64,000 bases of DNA from RH-AL1 sp965214415 (GTDB lineage Bacteria > Pseudomonadota > Alphaproteobacteria > Rhizobiales > Beijerinckiaceae): positions 124,001-188,000 of the forward strand of contig CBDCBQ010000003.1 of assembly GCA_965214415.1 (NCBI GenBank), given 5' to 3'. The translations under genes and the position numbers were made by a program. The notes under the pieces were generated by a model. That model was given only the letters and a program-made list of their open reading frames with translations. It did not search any database and had not been told where the DNA came from. Positions 36,211 through 45,260 of this stretch are shown here, in pieces (position 1 is the stretch's first letter; each line of letters starts with the position of its first letter).

Positions 36211-37386
36211 ATGGCCGACACGGGGACCGTTCCAGGCGACGCGAAACCCGGCTGGCGCACGCGCTGGTTCGAAACGCGCAACCGCACGCTGGCCCGCCCG
36301 CGCTTTCAACGTTGGGCCTCCACCTTTCCGCTGACGCGGCCGATCGCTCATAATCGCGCAAACGATCTGTTCGATCTTTGCGCGGGCTTCGTCTATTCGC
36401 AGATCCTGTTCGCCTGCGTCGAGCTGAAGCTCTTCGAGTCCTTGGCGGGCGGCCCCGTCGCGGTCGAGCAACTCGCGGCGCAAGGCGGCTTGAAGCCGGA
36501 GGCGATGTCGCGCCTGTTGGAGGCCGCGGCGGCGCTGGACCTCGTCGAGAAACACGGCGAAGGCTACGGGCTCGGCGTGCACGGCGCGGCCTATCTCGGC
36601 AACCCTGGTATCGGCGCGATGATCGCGCATCATGCGATGCTCTATCGCGATCTCGCCGATCCGGTCGCGTTGCTCAAGGGCGAGGCTGGCGAGACCGAGC
36701 TCGCGAAATTCTGGCCCTATGCCACCGCCGGCGACGCCAAGACGCTCGATGACGCGCAGGTCACGGCCTACAGCGAGTTGATGTCGACCTCGCAGGCGCT
36801 GATCGCCGACGACGTGCTCGATGCCTATCCCTTCACCGAGCATGCCTGCCTGCTCGACGTCGGCGGCGGCGGTGGCGATTTCCTCGTCGCGGCCGCGCAC
36901 CGGCGCCCCGATCTGCGCCTCATGCTGTTCGATCTGCCGGCGGTGGCGATGCGCGCGGAGGCGTTGTTTTCGCGCGAGCGATTGGCCGGCCGCGCGAGCG
37001 CGATCGGCGGCGACTTCAAGCAAGACGCGCTGCCGACCGGCGCCGATCTCATCTCGCTCGTCCGCGTGGCGCACGATCTCGACGATGCCGACCTCGACGC
37101 GCTGCTTCCGAGAATCTTCGAGGCGCTGCCGCCTGGCGGCATCCTTCTTTTGGCGGAGCCATTCGCCGAGACCGCCGGCGCGGAAAAGGTCGGCGCCTAT
37201 TTCGCGATGTACCTTCTCGCGATGCAGCGCGGCCGCCCGCGCTCGGAAGCCGACCTCACCACACGACTTTACGCGGCGGGATTCGCCCGCGTGCGCCGCG
37301 CCGCAACATCGCGGCCGATGCTCACAGGCCTGCTGATCGCGCAAAAAAGCGCGGGATCGCGCAACAGAGCTGTTAGGCGCGATTGA
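36211..37386 (+). CDS. crtF: Hydroxyneurosporene/demethylspheroidene O-methyltransferase CrtF
   Basis: A 391-residue S-adenosylmethionine-dependent O-methyltransferase. An N-terminal dimerisation/winged-helix region is followed by the SAM motif LLDVGGGGGDFLVAAA (~205-220) and LISLVRVAHDLDD. It methylates the 1-hydroxyl made by CrtC, giving methoxylated carotenoids. I took the ATG at 36211, preceded by AGGAGG, over longer in-frame starts that overlap crtE. Confidence 0.93.
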   Translation: MADTGTVPGDAKPGWRTRWFETRNRTLARPRFQRWASTFPLTRPIAHNRANDLFDLCAGFVYSQILFACVELKLFESLAGGPVAVEQLAAQGGLKPEAMSRLLEAAAALDLVEKHGEGYGLGVHGAAYLGNPGIGAMIAHHAMLYRDLADPVALLKGEAGETELAKFWPYATAGDAKTLDDAQVTAYSELMSTSQALIADDVLDAYPFTEHACLLDVGGGGGDFLVAAAHRRPDLRLMLFDLPAVAMRAEALFSRERLAGRASAIGGDFKQDALPTGADLISLVRVAHDLDDADLDALLPRIFEALPPGGILLLAEPFAETAGAEKVGAYFAMYLLAMQRGRPRSEADLTTRLYAAGFARVRRAATSRPMLTGLLIAQKSAGSRNRAVRRD

Positions 37387-37396
37387 CAACAAGAAG

Positions 37397-37414
37397 TGTC
37401 AGCTTAGAGTGACA
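37397..37414. promoter_or_regulatory. PpsR/CrtJ-type operator upstream of bchC
   Basis: TGTC-N10-GACA (TGTCAGCTTAGAGTGACA), a full match, 28 bases before the bchC ATG. A weaker TGA-N12-TCA overlaps it upstream at 37384-37401. It probably controls the bchCXYZ-puf superoperon. Confidence 0.82.
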
Positions 37415-37442
37415 CTAAGGTTTCCGACGACGACTTCCCAGA

Positions 37443-38402
37443 ATGCGGAACCGGGACGCGACAGTGCAAACCAACGCCATCGTCTTGATCGAGCCCGAAC
37501 ACATCGCGATGCGGCCCCTCGGCCTCACCGCGGCGGGTGCCGACGACGTGACGGTGACTGTTGATTGGAGCGCGATCTCGAGCGGGACCGAGCGACTTCT
37601 CTATTCCGGCCGGATGCCGCCGTTTCCCGGCATGGGCTACCCGCTGGTCCCCGGCTACGAGGCCGTCGGTCGCGTGATCGTGGCTGACGCGGCTGGCAGC
37701 CTCGCCGTTGGACAAACGGTGTTTGTGCCAGGCGCCACCTGCTTTGAAGGCGCGCGCGGGCTGTTTGGTGCTTCCGCCTCGCATCTCGTCGTGCCGGCCG
37801 CGCGCGTCGTCGCGCTGCGGCCTTGGCTCGCCGAGAGCGGCGTGCTGCTGGCGCTGGCCGCCACCGCCTACCACACGTTTTCCGCGCCCGGCACGGCGCT
37901 GCCGGAGCTGATCGTCGGGCACGGCGTGCTCGGCCGGCTGTTGGCCCGCATCGCGATCGCGATGGGTGGGCATCCCACGGTTTGGGAGACCAATCCCGCG
38001 CGCCGCGACAATCACGAGGACTATCGCGTCGTCGACCCCGCGGAGGATTCGCGGCGCGATTACCGCGCGATCACCGACGTCAGCGGCGATCCCGCCATCC
38101 TCGATTCGCTCGTCGCGCGCCTGGCGCCAGGCGGCGAGATCTGCCTCGCCGGGTTCTACGCGGAGCCGCTGTCATTCGCCTTCCCGCCAGCCTTCATGCG
38201 CGAGGCGCGCCTGCGCATCGCCGCGCAATGGCAGCGCCAGGATCTCGAGATGGTGCGTCGTCTCGCCGAGACCGGCGCGCTCTCGTTCGACGGTTTGATC
38301 ACGCACCGAGCCGAGGCGTCCGATGCCGCGCGGGCCTATGCGACGGCCTTCAACGATCCAGAGTGCCTGAAGATGGTGCTCGACTGGAGACACAGCTCAT
38401 GA
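37443..38402 (+). CDS. bchC: 3-hydroxyethyl bacteriochlorophyllide a dehydrogenase BchC
   Basis: A 319-residue medium-chain-dehydrogenase relative with the family's GTERLLYSGRMP and GYPLVPGYEAVG motifs. The nucleotide-binding region is IVGHGVLGRLLARIAI. It oxidises the 3-hydroxyethyl group to acetyl, after chlorin reduction by BchXYZ. The stop overlaps bchX by four bases (ATGA), starting the bchCXYZ block. Confidence 0.95.
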   Translation: MRNRDATVQTNAIVLIEPEHIAMRPLGLTAAGADDVTVTVDWSAISSGTERLLYSGRMPPFPGMGYPLVPGYEAVGRVIVADAAGSLAVGQTVFVPGATCFEGARGLFGASASHLVVPAARVVALRPWLAESGVLLALAATAYHTFSAPGTALPELIVGHGVLGRLLARIAIAMGGHPTVWETNPARRDNHEDYRVVDPAEDSRRDYRAITDVSGDPAILDSLVARLAPGGEICLAGFYAEPLSFAFPPAFMREARLRIAAQWQRQDLEMVRRLAETGALSFDGLITHRAEASDAARAYATAFNDPECLKMVLDWRHSS

Positions 38403-39406
38403 ACGCCATCACGCCGATCAGCATGAAGGACGCCCTTCGTGCCGAGGCCGCGATCGAGCCGGATCCCGTCGCGATGCTCGACGACGACGCGCCGGCGAAG
38501 AAAGAGACGCAGATCATCGCGATCTATGGCAAGGGCGGCATCGGCAAGAGCTTCACGCTCGCCAACCTCTCCTACATGATGGCGCAGCAGGGCAAGAAGG
38601 TGCTGCTGATCGGCTGCGACCCGAAGAGCGATACGACGTCGCTGCTGTTTGGCGGCAAAGCGTGCCCGACGATCATCGAGACCTCCGCCAAGATGAAGGC
38701 GGCCGGCGCCGAGATCACCATCTCCGACGTCTGCTTCAAGCGCGACGGCGTGTTCGCGATGGAGCTCGGCGGCCCCGAGGTCGGCCGTGGCTGCGGCGGG
38801 CGCGGTATCATCCACGGCTTCGAGCTGCTCGAGAAGCTCGGCTTCCACGAGTGGGGCTTCGACTTCGTCCTGCTCGACTTTCTCGGCGACGTGGTGTGCG
38901 GCGGCTTCGGCCTGCCGATCGCCCGCGACATGTGCCAGAAGGTCATCGTCGTTGCGTCCAACGATCTGCAATCGCTCTACGTCGCCAACAACGTCTGTTC
39001 GGCGGTCGAATATTTCCGCAAGCTCGGCGGCAACGTCGGCGTCGCCGGCATGGTCATCAACAAGGATGATCACACCGGCGAGGCGCAGGCTTTCGCCGAA
39101 AGCGCGGGGATCCCCGTGCTGGCGGCGATCCCGGCCGACGAGGACATCCGCAGGAAGAGCGCGAATTACGAGATCATCGGCACGCCGGGCAATCGCTGGG
39201 CCTCGGTCTTCGAGGACCTCGCGCAGAACGTCGCCGACGCGCCGCCTGTGCGGCCGAAGCCGATGACGCAGGATGGCCTCCTCAACCTGTTCTCGAGCGA
39301 CACGGTCGGGCGCGACGTCGTCCTCGTGCCAGCGACCATGGAAGACATGTGCGGCCGCGCCGACGTGACGAAGCCGTCCCTCGAAGTCGTCTACGACACG
39401 GTTTGA
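38399..39406 (+). CDS. bchX: Chlorophyllide reductase iron protein subunit BchX
   Basis: A 335-residue NifH-like ATPase. P-loop IYGKGGIGKS; the cluster-ligand cysteines are in GRGCGGRG and RDMCQKV. It delivers ATP-driven electrons to BchYZ, which reduces ring B of chlorophyllide a. It carries a 35-residue N-terminal extension typical of BchX as opposed to BchL. The start overlaps the bchC stop. Confidence 0.97.
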   Translation: MNAITPISMKDALRAEAAIEPDPVAMLDDDAPAKKETQIIAIYGKGGIGKSFTLANLSYMMAQQGKKVLLIGCDPKSDTTSLLFGGKACPTIIETSAKMKAAGAEITISDVCFKRDGVFAMELGGPEVGRGCGGRGIIHGFELLEKLGFHEWGFDFVLLDFLGDVVCGGFGLPIARDMCQKVIVVASNDLQSLYVANNVCSAVEYFRKLGGNVGVAGMVINKDDHTGEAQAFAESAGIPVLAAIPADEDIRRKSANYEIIGTPGNRWASVFEDLAQNVADAPPVRPKPMTQDGLLNLFSSDTVGRDVVLVPATMEDMCGRADVTKPSLEVVYDTV

Positions 39407-39411
39407 CACCC

Positions 39412-41043
39412 ATGGATTACGACGCACCCATCGGCGACGACCTGGCCGGCTCCGAGATCGCCAGCTCCGAGATCGCCAATTGCGACATGGCCAATTCCGA
39501 CATGGCCAAGTCCGACATCACGATGAGCGAGGCGGGCGAGCCTGTTTCGACCAGCGGCTCGGGCTGCCATGGCGGCAGGGCCGAGATGCGTCGCGCGGCG
39601 GCCGCCGCCGGCAAGTCGGAGATCCTCGACCAATACGCCAAGGACTATCCGCTCGGCCCGCACGATCAGCCGCAAAGCATGTGCCCGGCGTTCGGCTCGT
39701 TGCGCGTCGGCCTGCGCATGAAGCGCACGGCCACCGTCCTGTCGGGCTCCGCCTGCTGCGTCTACGGCCTCACCTTCACCTCGCACTTCTATGGCGCCCG
39801 CCGCTCGGTCGGCTACGTGCCGTTCAACTCCGAGACGCTCGTCACTGGCAAGCTCTTCGAGGACATCCGCGACGCCGTCTACAAGTTGGCGGACCCCAAG
39901 GACTACGACGCGATCGTCGTCACCAACCTTTGCGTCCCCACCGCCTCGGGCGTGCCGCTGCGGCTGCTGCCGAAGTCGATCAACGGCGTCCGCATCATCG
40001 GCATCGATGTGCCGGGGTTCGGCATTCCGACGCACGCCGAAGCCAAGGACGTGCTCGCCGGGGCGATGCTCGCCTATGCTCGCGAAGAGGTGATGGCCGG
40101 CCCGGTCTCGGCGCCCGAGAAGGGCCGCTCCGATCGCCCCACCATCGCCCTCGTCGGCGAGATGTTTCCAGCCGATCCCATCGGCCTCGGCGCGATGCTC
40201 GAGCCGCTCGGCCTCGCCGCCGGCCCCGTCGTGCCCACCCGCGAATGGCGCGAGCTCTACGCCGCGCTGGATTGCGCCGCCGTGGCCGCCATCCATCCGT
40301 TCTACAAGGCCAGCCTGCGCGAGTTCGAGGCCGCGGGCCGGCCGATCGTCGGCTCGGCACCGGTCGGCGTCGATGGCACCGCGGCCTGGCTCGACGCGAT
40401 CGGCGGAACCTGCGGCGTTGCCCAGGACAAGATCGACGCCGCCAAGAATCGCTTCCTGCCCGCCATCGCCAGTGCGTTGGCCGCTAAACCGATCAAGGGC
40501 CGCATCACCGTCTCGGGCTACGAGGGCTCGGAGCTGCTGGTCGCCCGCCTGCTCGTCGAGAGCGGCGCCGACGTATGCTACGTCGGGACGGCGTGCCCGC
40601 GCACGCCCTGGTCCGAGGCCGACCGCGAATGGCTCGACGCCCGCGGCATCCCGGTCACCTACCGCGCCTCGCTCGAGCAGGACCTCGCCGCGATGGAGGC
40701 GTTCGCGCCCGATCTCGCGATCGGCACCACGCCGCTCGTGCAGAAGGCCAAGGCGAAAGGCATCCCGGCGCTGTACTTCACCAATCTCATCTCGGCGCGG
40801 CCGCTGTTCGGCGTGATGGGGGCGGGCTCGCTCGCGCAGGTCGTCAATGCCGCGATCGCCTCGAAACCGCGCTTCGAAGAGATGAAAGCCTTCTTCGAGG
40901 GCGTCGGCGCCGGCCATGCCGCGGGCGTGTGGCAGGACACGCCGGTCGATCGCCCCGAGTTTCGCGAGAAGTACAAGCGCGCCCTCGACATCCAGGCCAA
41001 GCGCAAAGCCGCCGAGACGCAGGATCTGGGAGGGCCCAACTGA
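39412..41043 (+). CDS. bchY: Chlorophyllide reductase subunit BchY
   Basis: A 543-residue NifD-like subunit. Likely cluster-ligand cysteines are in GSGCHGGRAEM, QSMCPAFGSLRVG and SACCVYGLTF. The N-terminal 38 residues are unusual: a five-residue tandem repeat (SEIAS, SEIAN, CDMAN, SDMAK, SDITM) before the conserved part. It forms the catalytic heterotetramer with BchZ. The stop overlaps the bchZ start (TGATG). Confidence 0.96.
   Translation: MDYDAPIGDDLAGSEIASSEIANCDMANSDMAKSDITMSEAGEPVSTSGSGCHGGRAEMRRAAAAAGKSEILDQYAKDYPLGPHDQPQSMCPAFGSLRVGLRMKRTATVLSGSACCVYGLTFTSHFYGARRSVGYVPFNSETLVTGKLFEDIRDAVYKLADPKDYDAIVVTNLCVPTASGVPLRLLPKSINGVRIIGIDVPGFGIPTHAEAKDVLAGAMLAYAREEVMAGPVSAPEKGRSDRPTIALVGEMFPADPIGLGAMLEPLGLAAGPVVPTREWRELYAALDCAAVAAIHPFYKASLREFEAAGRPIVGSAPVGVDGTAAWLDAIGGTCGVAQDKIDAAKNRFLPAIASALAAKPIKGRITVSGYEGSELLVARLLVESGADVCYVGTACPRTPWSEADREWLDARGIPVTYRASLEQDLAAMEAFAPDLAIGTTPLVQKAKAKGIPALYFTNLISARPLFGVMGAGSLAQVVNAAIASKPRFEEMKAFFEGVGAGHAAGVWQDTPVDRPEFREKYKRALDIQAKRKAAETQDLGGPN
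39451..39525 (+). repeat. 15-bp tandem repeat at the start of bchY
   Basis: Five degenerate 15-base units encode (S/C)(E/D)(I/M)(A/T)x at residues 14-38 of BchY; GDDLAG just before may be a decayed sixth. The pentapeptide period resembles pentapeptide-repeat coding DNA, but the segment is too short to form a full coil. Confidence 0.75.
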
Positions 41044-42491
41044 TGCTGGTCCTCGATCACGACAGGGCGGGCGGCTACTGGGGCGCGGTCTACGCGTTCA
41101 CCGCCATCAAGGGGCTGCAGGTCATCATCGACGGGCCGGTGGGTTGCGAAAACCTGCCGGTGACCGCGGTGCTCCATTACACCGATGGTTTGCCGCCGCA
41201 CGAGCTGCCGATCGTCGTCACCGGCCTCAGCGAGGAAGAGCTCGGCAAGACGGGCACCGAGGGCGCGATGCGACGCGCCCACAAGGTGCTCGATCCCGCC
41301 CAGCCGGCGGTCGTCGTCACCGGCTCGATCGCCGAGATGATCGGCGGCGGCGTGACGCCCGAGGGCACCAACATCAAGCGCTTCCTGCCGCGCACGATCG
41401 ACGAGGATCAGTGGCAGTCGGCCAATCGCGCGATCAACTGGCTGTGGACCGAGTTCGGTCCGAAGAAGCCGCCGGCGCGCAAGCCCCGGGCGGAAGGCGC
41501 CAAGCCCCGCGTCAACATCATCGGGCCGATCTACGGCACCTTCAACATGCCGTCCGATCTCGCCGAGATTCGTCGGCTGGTCGAAGGCATCGGCTGCGAG
41601 GTCGCGATGACCTTTCCGCTCGGCAGCCATATCGCCGATGTCGGCAAGCTCGCCGATGCAGAGGTCAACGTCTGCATGTATCGCGAGTTCGGCCGACTGC
41701 TCTGCGAGCAGCTCGACCGGCCCTATCTGCAGGCGCCGATCGGCCTGCACTCGACGACGCGCTTTCTTCGCGCGCTGGGTGAGCTCACCGGGCTCGATCC
41801 CGAGCCGTTCATCGAGCGCGAGAAGCACACGACGATCAAGCCGCTGTGGGACCTCTGGCGCTCCGTCACGCAGGACTTTTTCGGCACCGCGAGCTTCGCG
41901 ATCGTCGCGACCGAAACCTATGCGCGAGGGGTGCGCCATTTTCTCGAGGACGAAATGGGGCTGCCCTGCAATTTCGCGGTCGCGCGAAAGCCAGGCGTCA
42001 AGCCGCAAAACGACGAGGTCCGCGCGCTCTGCCAGACCAAGACGCCGCTGGTGCTGTTCGGCAGCTTCAACGAGCGCATGTATCTGGCCGAGACCAACGC
42101 GCGGGCGACCTACATCCCGCTGTCGTTCCCCGGTGCCATCATCCGCCGTCATACGGGCACGCCGGTGATGGGATATTCCGGCGCGACCTGGATCGTGCAG
42201 GAGGTGTGCAACGCGCTGTTCGACGCGCTCTTCCACATCCTGCCGCTGGCGACGGTGATGGACAAGACCGAGGCGACCCCGTCGCGTCTGAGCGCCGATC
42301 TCAGCTGGGATGATGACGCGCGCGCCGCGTTGGAGACGCTGGTCCAGGCACAGCCTGTCCTCGTGCGCATCTCCGCCGCGAAGCGCCTGCGCGACGCCGC
42401 CGAGGTCGTCGCCCAGAAATCCGGCGAGAAACGTGTGACCGCCACCCATGTCGAGCATTCGGCAAACGATTTCGCGGGGCAATCCGCATGA
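41043..42491 (+). CDS. bchZ: Chlorophyllide reductase subunit BchZ
   Basis: A 482-residue NifK-like subunit. It begins LVLDHDRAGGYWGAVYAF, has GPVGCENLPVTAVLHYTDG with the cluster cysteine, and the C-terminal family tail with KRLRDAAEVVAQKSG and VTATHVE. It completes the chlorophyllide a reductase. pufQ follows after 31 bases. Confidence 0.96.
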   Translation: MLVLDHDRAGGYWGAVYAFTAIKGLQVIIDGPVGCENLPVTAVLHYTDGLPPHELPIVVTGLSEEELGKTGTEGAMRRAHKVLDPAQPAVVVTGSIAEMIGGGVTPEGTNIKRFLPRTIDEDQWQSANRAINWLWTEFGPKKPPARKPRAEGAKPRVNIIGPIYGTFNMPSDLAEIRRLVEGIGCEVAMTFPLGSHIADVGKLADAEVNVCMYREFGRLLCEQLDRPYLQAPIGLHSTTRFLRALGELTGLDPEPFIEREKHTTIKPLWDLWRSVTQDFFGTASFAIVATETYARGVRHFLEDEMGLPCNFAVARKPGVKPQNDEVRALCQTKTPLVLFGSFNERMYLAETNARATYIPLSFPGAIIRRHTGTPVMGYSGATWIVQEVCNALFDALFHILPLATVMDKTEATPSRLSADLSWDDDARAALETLVQAQPVLVRISAAKRLRDAAEVVAQKSGEKRVTATHVEHSANDFAGQSA

Positions 42492-42522
42492 CATTCCCCT
42501 CGTCTCCAAGGAGTACCGACCC

Positions 42523-42771
42523 ATGACCGCTCATTTGATCACCGCTCAATCGATGAATGCGCGTCGCCTCGCGGCTCCGGCCACGTCCCATGATCGCGAC
42601 AGCCTGCACTTCAAGGCGATCTTCGCGTTCAGCTTCGCGATCTACCTTCCGATCGCCATCGCCGCACGCCTCTTCCCCGCCTATTGGCGCGGCGAGGCTC
42701 CGCACCGCTCGGTCTTCGCCGATGCGTGCGCCGGCGCGGGAACAACGGCGCAGCTCGCCTTCGCGGGCTAG
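42523..42771 (+). CDS. pufQ: PufQ-like protein
   Basis: An 82-residue protein with one membrane segment (AIFAFSFAIYLPIAIAARLF) and a C-terminal RSVFADACAGAGTTAQLAF that parallels the PFARAWREAGEITPQIF end of Rhodobacter PufQ. Position between bchZ and pufB is the standard pufQ position. PufQ influences bacteriochlorophyll supply and complex assembly. AAGGAG precedes the ATG. Overall similarity is low, so the call rests on pattern and position. Confidence 0.72.
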   Translation: MTAHLITAQSMNARRLAAPATSHDRDSLHFKAIFAFSFAIYLPIAIAARLFPAYWRGEAPHRSVFADACAGAGTTAQLAFAG

Positions 42772-42844
42772 TCTGGCGCCAAACAATTCGTCCGGGTCCC
42801 CGGGCGCATAAGCGTCGCTGCGGTCCGCCGCCGCGACGACCCTG

Positions 42845-42879
42845 CCGCCCAGTCCAGGGCGGTAACGGCCCCAGGGGCC
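42845..42879 (+). other. Two hairpins in the puf leader upstream of pufB
   Basis: CCGCCC-AGTCCA-GGGCGG (42845-42862) and GGCCCC-A-GGGGCC (42867-42879) lie back to back in the pufQ-pufB gap, ending 18 bases before the pufB ATG. They may stabilise or guide processing of the puf mRNA, whose segments are known to have different half-lives in Rhodobacter. This role is inferred. Confidence 0.5.
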
Positions 42880-42897
42880 AAACAGAAGGAGGGTAAC

Positions 42898-43116
42898 ATG
42901 GCTGATGTCCCGGGACGTGACGTCTCCATTTCAGGAATGACCGAACCGGAAGCACGCGAGTTCCATTCGATCTTCGTCACCAGCTTCATCGCGTTCACGG
43001 TGGTCGCGATCATCGCGCACATCCTCGTGTGGCTGTGGCGCCCCTGGCTGCCGGGGCCGAATGGCTACAAGACGTCGATGGACATGCTCCATCACGTTCT
43101 CACCACTTTCGCTTAA
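42898..43116 (+). CDS. pufB: Light-harvesting 1 beta chain PufB
   Basis: A 72-residue LH1 beta polypeptide. The membrane helix contains the bacteriochlorophyll-ligating histidine in FTVVAIIAHILVWLWRPWLPG, and a second histidine (EFHSIF) lies before the helix. AGGAGGG precedes the ATG. It pairs with PufA to form the ring around the reaction centre. The tail NGYKTSMDMLHHVLTTFA is longer than in Rhodobacter PufB. Confidence 0.95.
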   Translation: MADVPGRDVSISGMTEPEAREFHSIFVTSFIAFTVVAIIAHILVWLWRPWLPGPNGYKTSMDMLHHVLTTFA

Positions 43117-43128
43117 GGAGAACGAACC

Positions 43129-43320
43129 ATGTGGCGTGTATGGCTGCTCTTTGATCCGCGCAGGACGCTGATCGCTCTCTTCACCTTTCTGTTCGGGCTC
43201 GCGCTCCTGATCCACTTCATCTTGCTGTCCACCGACCGGTTCAACTGGCTCGAGGGCATGCATTCGAAGCAGGCCGCGGCGGCGAGCGAAATGTCGCCGA
43301 TGCCGTCGCCCGCCAAGTAG
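43129..43320 (+). CDS. pufA: Light-harvesting 1 alpha chain PufA
   Basis: A 63-residue LH1 alpha polypeptide, starting MWRVWLLFDPRRTLIALFTF. The ligand histidine is in LLIHFILLSTDRFNWLEG, the conserved helix end. It overlaps nothing; the gap to pufB is 12 bases with GGAG before the ATG. A weak hairpin (TGCCG...CGGCA, 43377-43395) sits in the gap to pufL, where purple bacteria commonly have an mRNA-stability structure. Confidence 0.95.
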   Translation: MWRVWLLFDPRRTLIALFTFLFGLALLIHFILLSTDRFNWLEGMHSKQAAAASEMSPMPSPAK

Positions 43321-43443
43321 CGGTTCGACAGCGAAGGTTTCTACACCAACAAATGACGATGGCGGATCCCGACTGATGCCGGGCCGCCGTCGGCACGATG
43401 CGGTCCGTGACGAGTGCCGCGCGTTTGCCGGGAGGTTTTGGAC

Positions 43444-44268
43444 ATGGCGATGCTCAGTTTCGAGCGAAAATACCGCGTGCCCGGCGGCACGCTGATCGGC
43501 GGCGAACTCTTCGATTTTTGGGTCGGCCCCTTCTACGTCGGATTCTTCGGGATCACGACGATGTTCTTCTCCTTCGTCGGCACCGCGCTGATCGTCTACG
43601 GTGCCACGCTCGGCACGACGTGGAACATCTGGCAGATCTCGATCGCGCCGCCCGACATCAGCTACGGTCTCGCGCTCGCGCCTCTCAAGGAGGGCGGGCT
43701 CTGGCAGCTCATCACCATCTGCGCGATCGGCGCCTTCAGCTCCTGGGCGTTGCGCGAGGTCGAGATCTGCCGCAAGCTCGGCATCGGCCTGCACGTCCCG
43801 TTCGCCTTCGCGGTCGCGATCTTCGCCTATGTCTCGTTGGAGGTCATACGACCGGTGCTGCTCGGCGCCTGGGGCTTCGGCTTTCCCTACGGGATCCTGT
43901 CGCATCTCGATTGGGTGTCGAACACCGGCTACCAATACCTGCACTTCCACTACAATCCGGCGCACATGCTCGCCATCACCTTCTTCTTCGCGACGACGCT
44001 GGCGTTGTCGCTGCATGGCTCGCTGGTTTTGTCCGCGACCAATCCCCAGAAGGGCGAGCGCGTGAAGACGCCGGAGCACGAGAACACCGTGTTCCGCGAC
44101 TACATCGGCTGGTCGATCGGCACGATCGGCATCCACCGACTGGGTCTCTTCCTGGCACTGTCCGCCGGGTTCTGGAGCGCGGTCTGCATCATCATCTCGG
44201 GGCCCTTCTGGTCGAAAGGTTGGCCGGAATGGTGGTCGTGGTGGCTCAACCTTCCGATCTGGCGCTGA
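43444..44268 (+). CDS. pufL: Photosynthetic reaction centre L subunit
   Basis: A 274-residue, five-helix L subunit starting AMLSFERKYRVPGGTLIGG. The special-pair/accessory bacteriochlorophyll and iron ligands are visible in FHYNPAHMLAITFFF and the late helix FRDYIGWSIGTIGIHRLG. It binds the primary-pathway cofactors in the inner membrane. A GGGAGG site precedes the ATG at 43444. Confidence 0.97.
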   Translation: MAMLSFERKYRVPGGTLIGGELFDFWVGPFYVGFFGITTMFFSFVGTALIVYGATLGTTWNIWQISIAPPDISYGLALAPLKEGGLWQLITICAIGAFSSWALREVEICRKLGIGLHVPFAFAVAIFAYVSLEVIRPVLLGAWGFGFPYGILSHLDWVSNTGYQYLHFHYNPAHMLAITFFFATTLALSLHGSLVLSATNPQKGERVKTPEHENTVFRDYIGWSIGTIGIHRLGLFLALSAGFWSAVCIIISGPFWSKGWPEWWSWWLNLPIWR

Positions 44269-44278
44269 GGAGCTCGTC

Positions 44279-45259
44279 ATGCCCGAGTATCAAAACATCT
44301 TCACCCAGGTCCAGGTTCGCGGACCACTCCACGCCGGCATCCCGCTCGCCGCGGGCGGCGACCGGGAACGCCTCGGCAAGCCGTTCTTCAACTACTGGGC
44401 GGGCGTCATCGGCGACGCGCAGATCGGCCCGGTCTATCTCGGCTTCCTCGGCACGGCGTCGATCCTGTTCGGCGTGCTGGCCTTCGAGGTCATCGGCCTC
44501 AACATGTGGGCCTCGGTGAACTGGAGCCCGATCCAGTTTGTCCGCCAACTGCCGTGGCTCGCGCTCGAGCCGCCGCCGCCCTCGATGGGGCTCTGCATGA
44601 TCTGCCCGCTCGATCAGGGCGGCTGGTGGCAGATCGCCGGCTTCTTCCTGACGACGTCGGTCCTGCTCTGGTGGATGCGCATCTACAGCCGCGCCAAGGC
44701 GCTCGGCATGGGCACGCACGCCGCCTGGGCGTTCCTCTCGGCGATCTGGCTGTTCCTCGTGCTCGGCTTCATCCGGCCGTTGCTGATGGGCAGCTGGGGC
44801 GAGGCGGTGCCGTTCGGCATCTTCCCGCACCTCGACTGGACCGCGGCGTTCTCGCTGCGTTACGGCAACCTCTTCTACAACCCCTTCCACATGCTCTCGA
44901 TCGCGTTTCTCTACGGTTCGACACTGCTCTTCGCCATGCACGGCGCGACCATCCTCGCGGTCAGCCGGCTCGGTGGCGAGCGCGAGATCGAGCAGATCGT
45001 CGATCGTGGCACCGCCTCGGAACGCGCCGCGCTGTTTTGGCGCTGGACTATGGGGTTCAACGCGACCATGGAATCCATCCATAGATGGGCCTGGTGGTTC
45101 GCGGTGCTGACGCCGCTCGTCGGCGGCATCGGCATCCTGCTCACCGGCACGGCCGTCGACAATTGGTACCTCTGGGCGGTCAAGCACGGCGTGGCCCCGC
45201 ACTATCCGCAGGTCGGGCCGGCCGTCGTCGATCCCGCCACGCTACCGGGAGCGCACTGA
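44279..45259 (+). CDS. pufM: Photosynthetic reaction centre M subunit
   Basis: A 326-residue M subunit, starting PEYQNIFTQVQVRGP. Ligand histidines are in LFYNPFHMLSIAFLYGS, and the non-haem-iron glutamate in GGEREIEQIVDRGTASERAA. The C-terminal extension (PHYPQVGPAVVDPATLPGAH) contacts the tetraheme cytochrome in species that have one. pufC begins two bases after the stop. Confidence 0.97.
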   Translation: MPEYQNIFTQVQVRGPLHAGIPLAAGGDRERLGKPFFNYWAGVIGDAQIGPVYLGFLGTASILFGVLAFEVIGLNMWASVNWSPIQFVRQLPWLALEPPPPSMGLCMICPLDQGGWWQIAGFFLTTSVLLWWMRIYSRAKALGMGTHAAWAFLSAIWLFLVLGFIRPLLMGSWGEAVPFGIFPHLDWTAAFSLRYGNLFYNPFHMLSIAFLYGSTLLFAMHGATILAVSRLGGEREIEQIVDRGTASERAALFWRWTMGFNATMESIHRWAWWFAVLTPLVGGIGILLTGTAVDNWYLWAVKHGVAPHYPQVGPAVVDPATLPGAH

Positions 45260-45260
45260 G

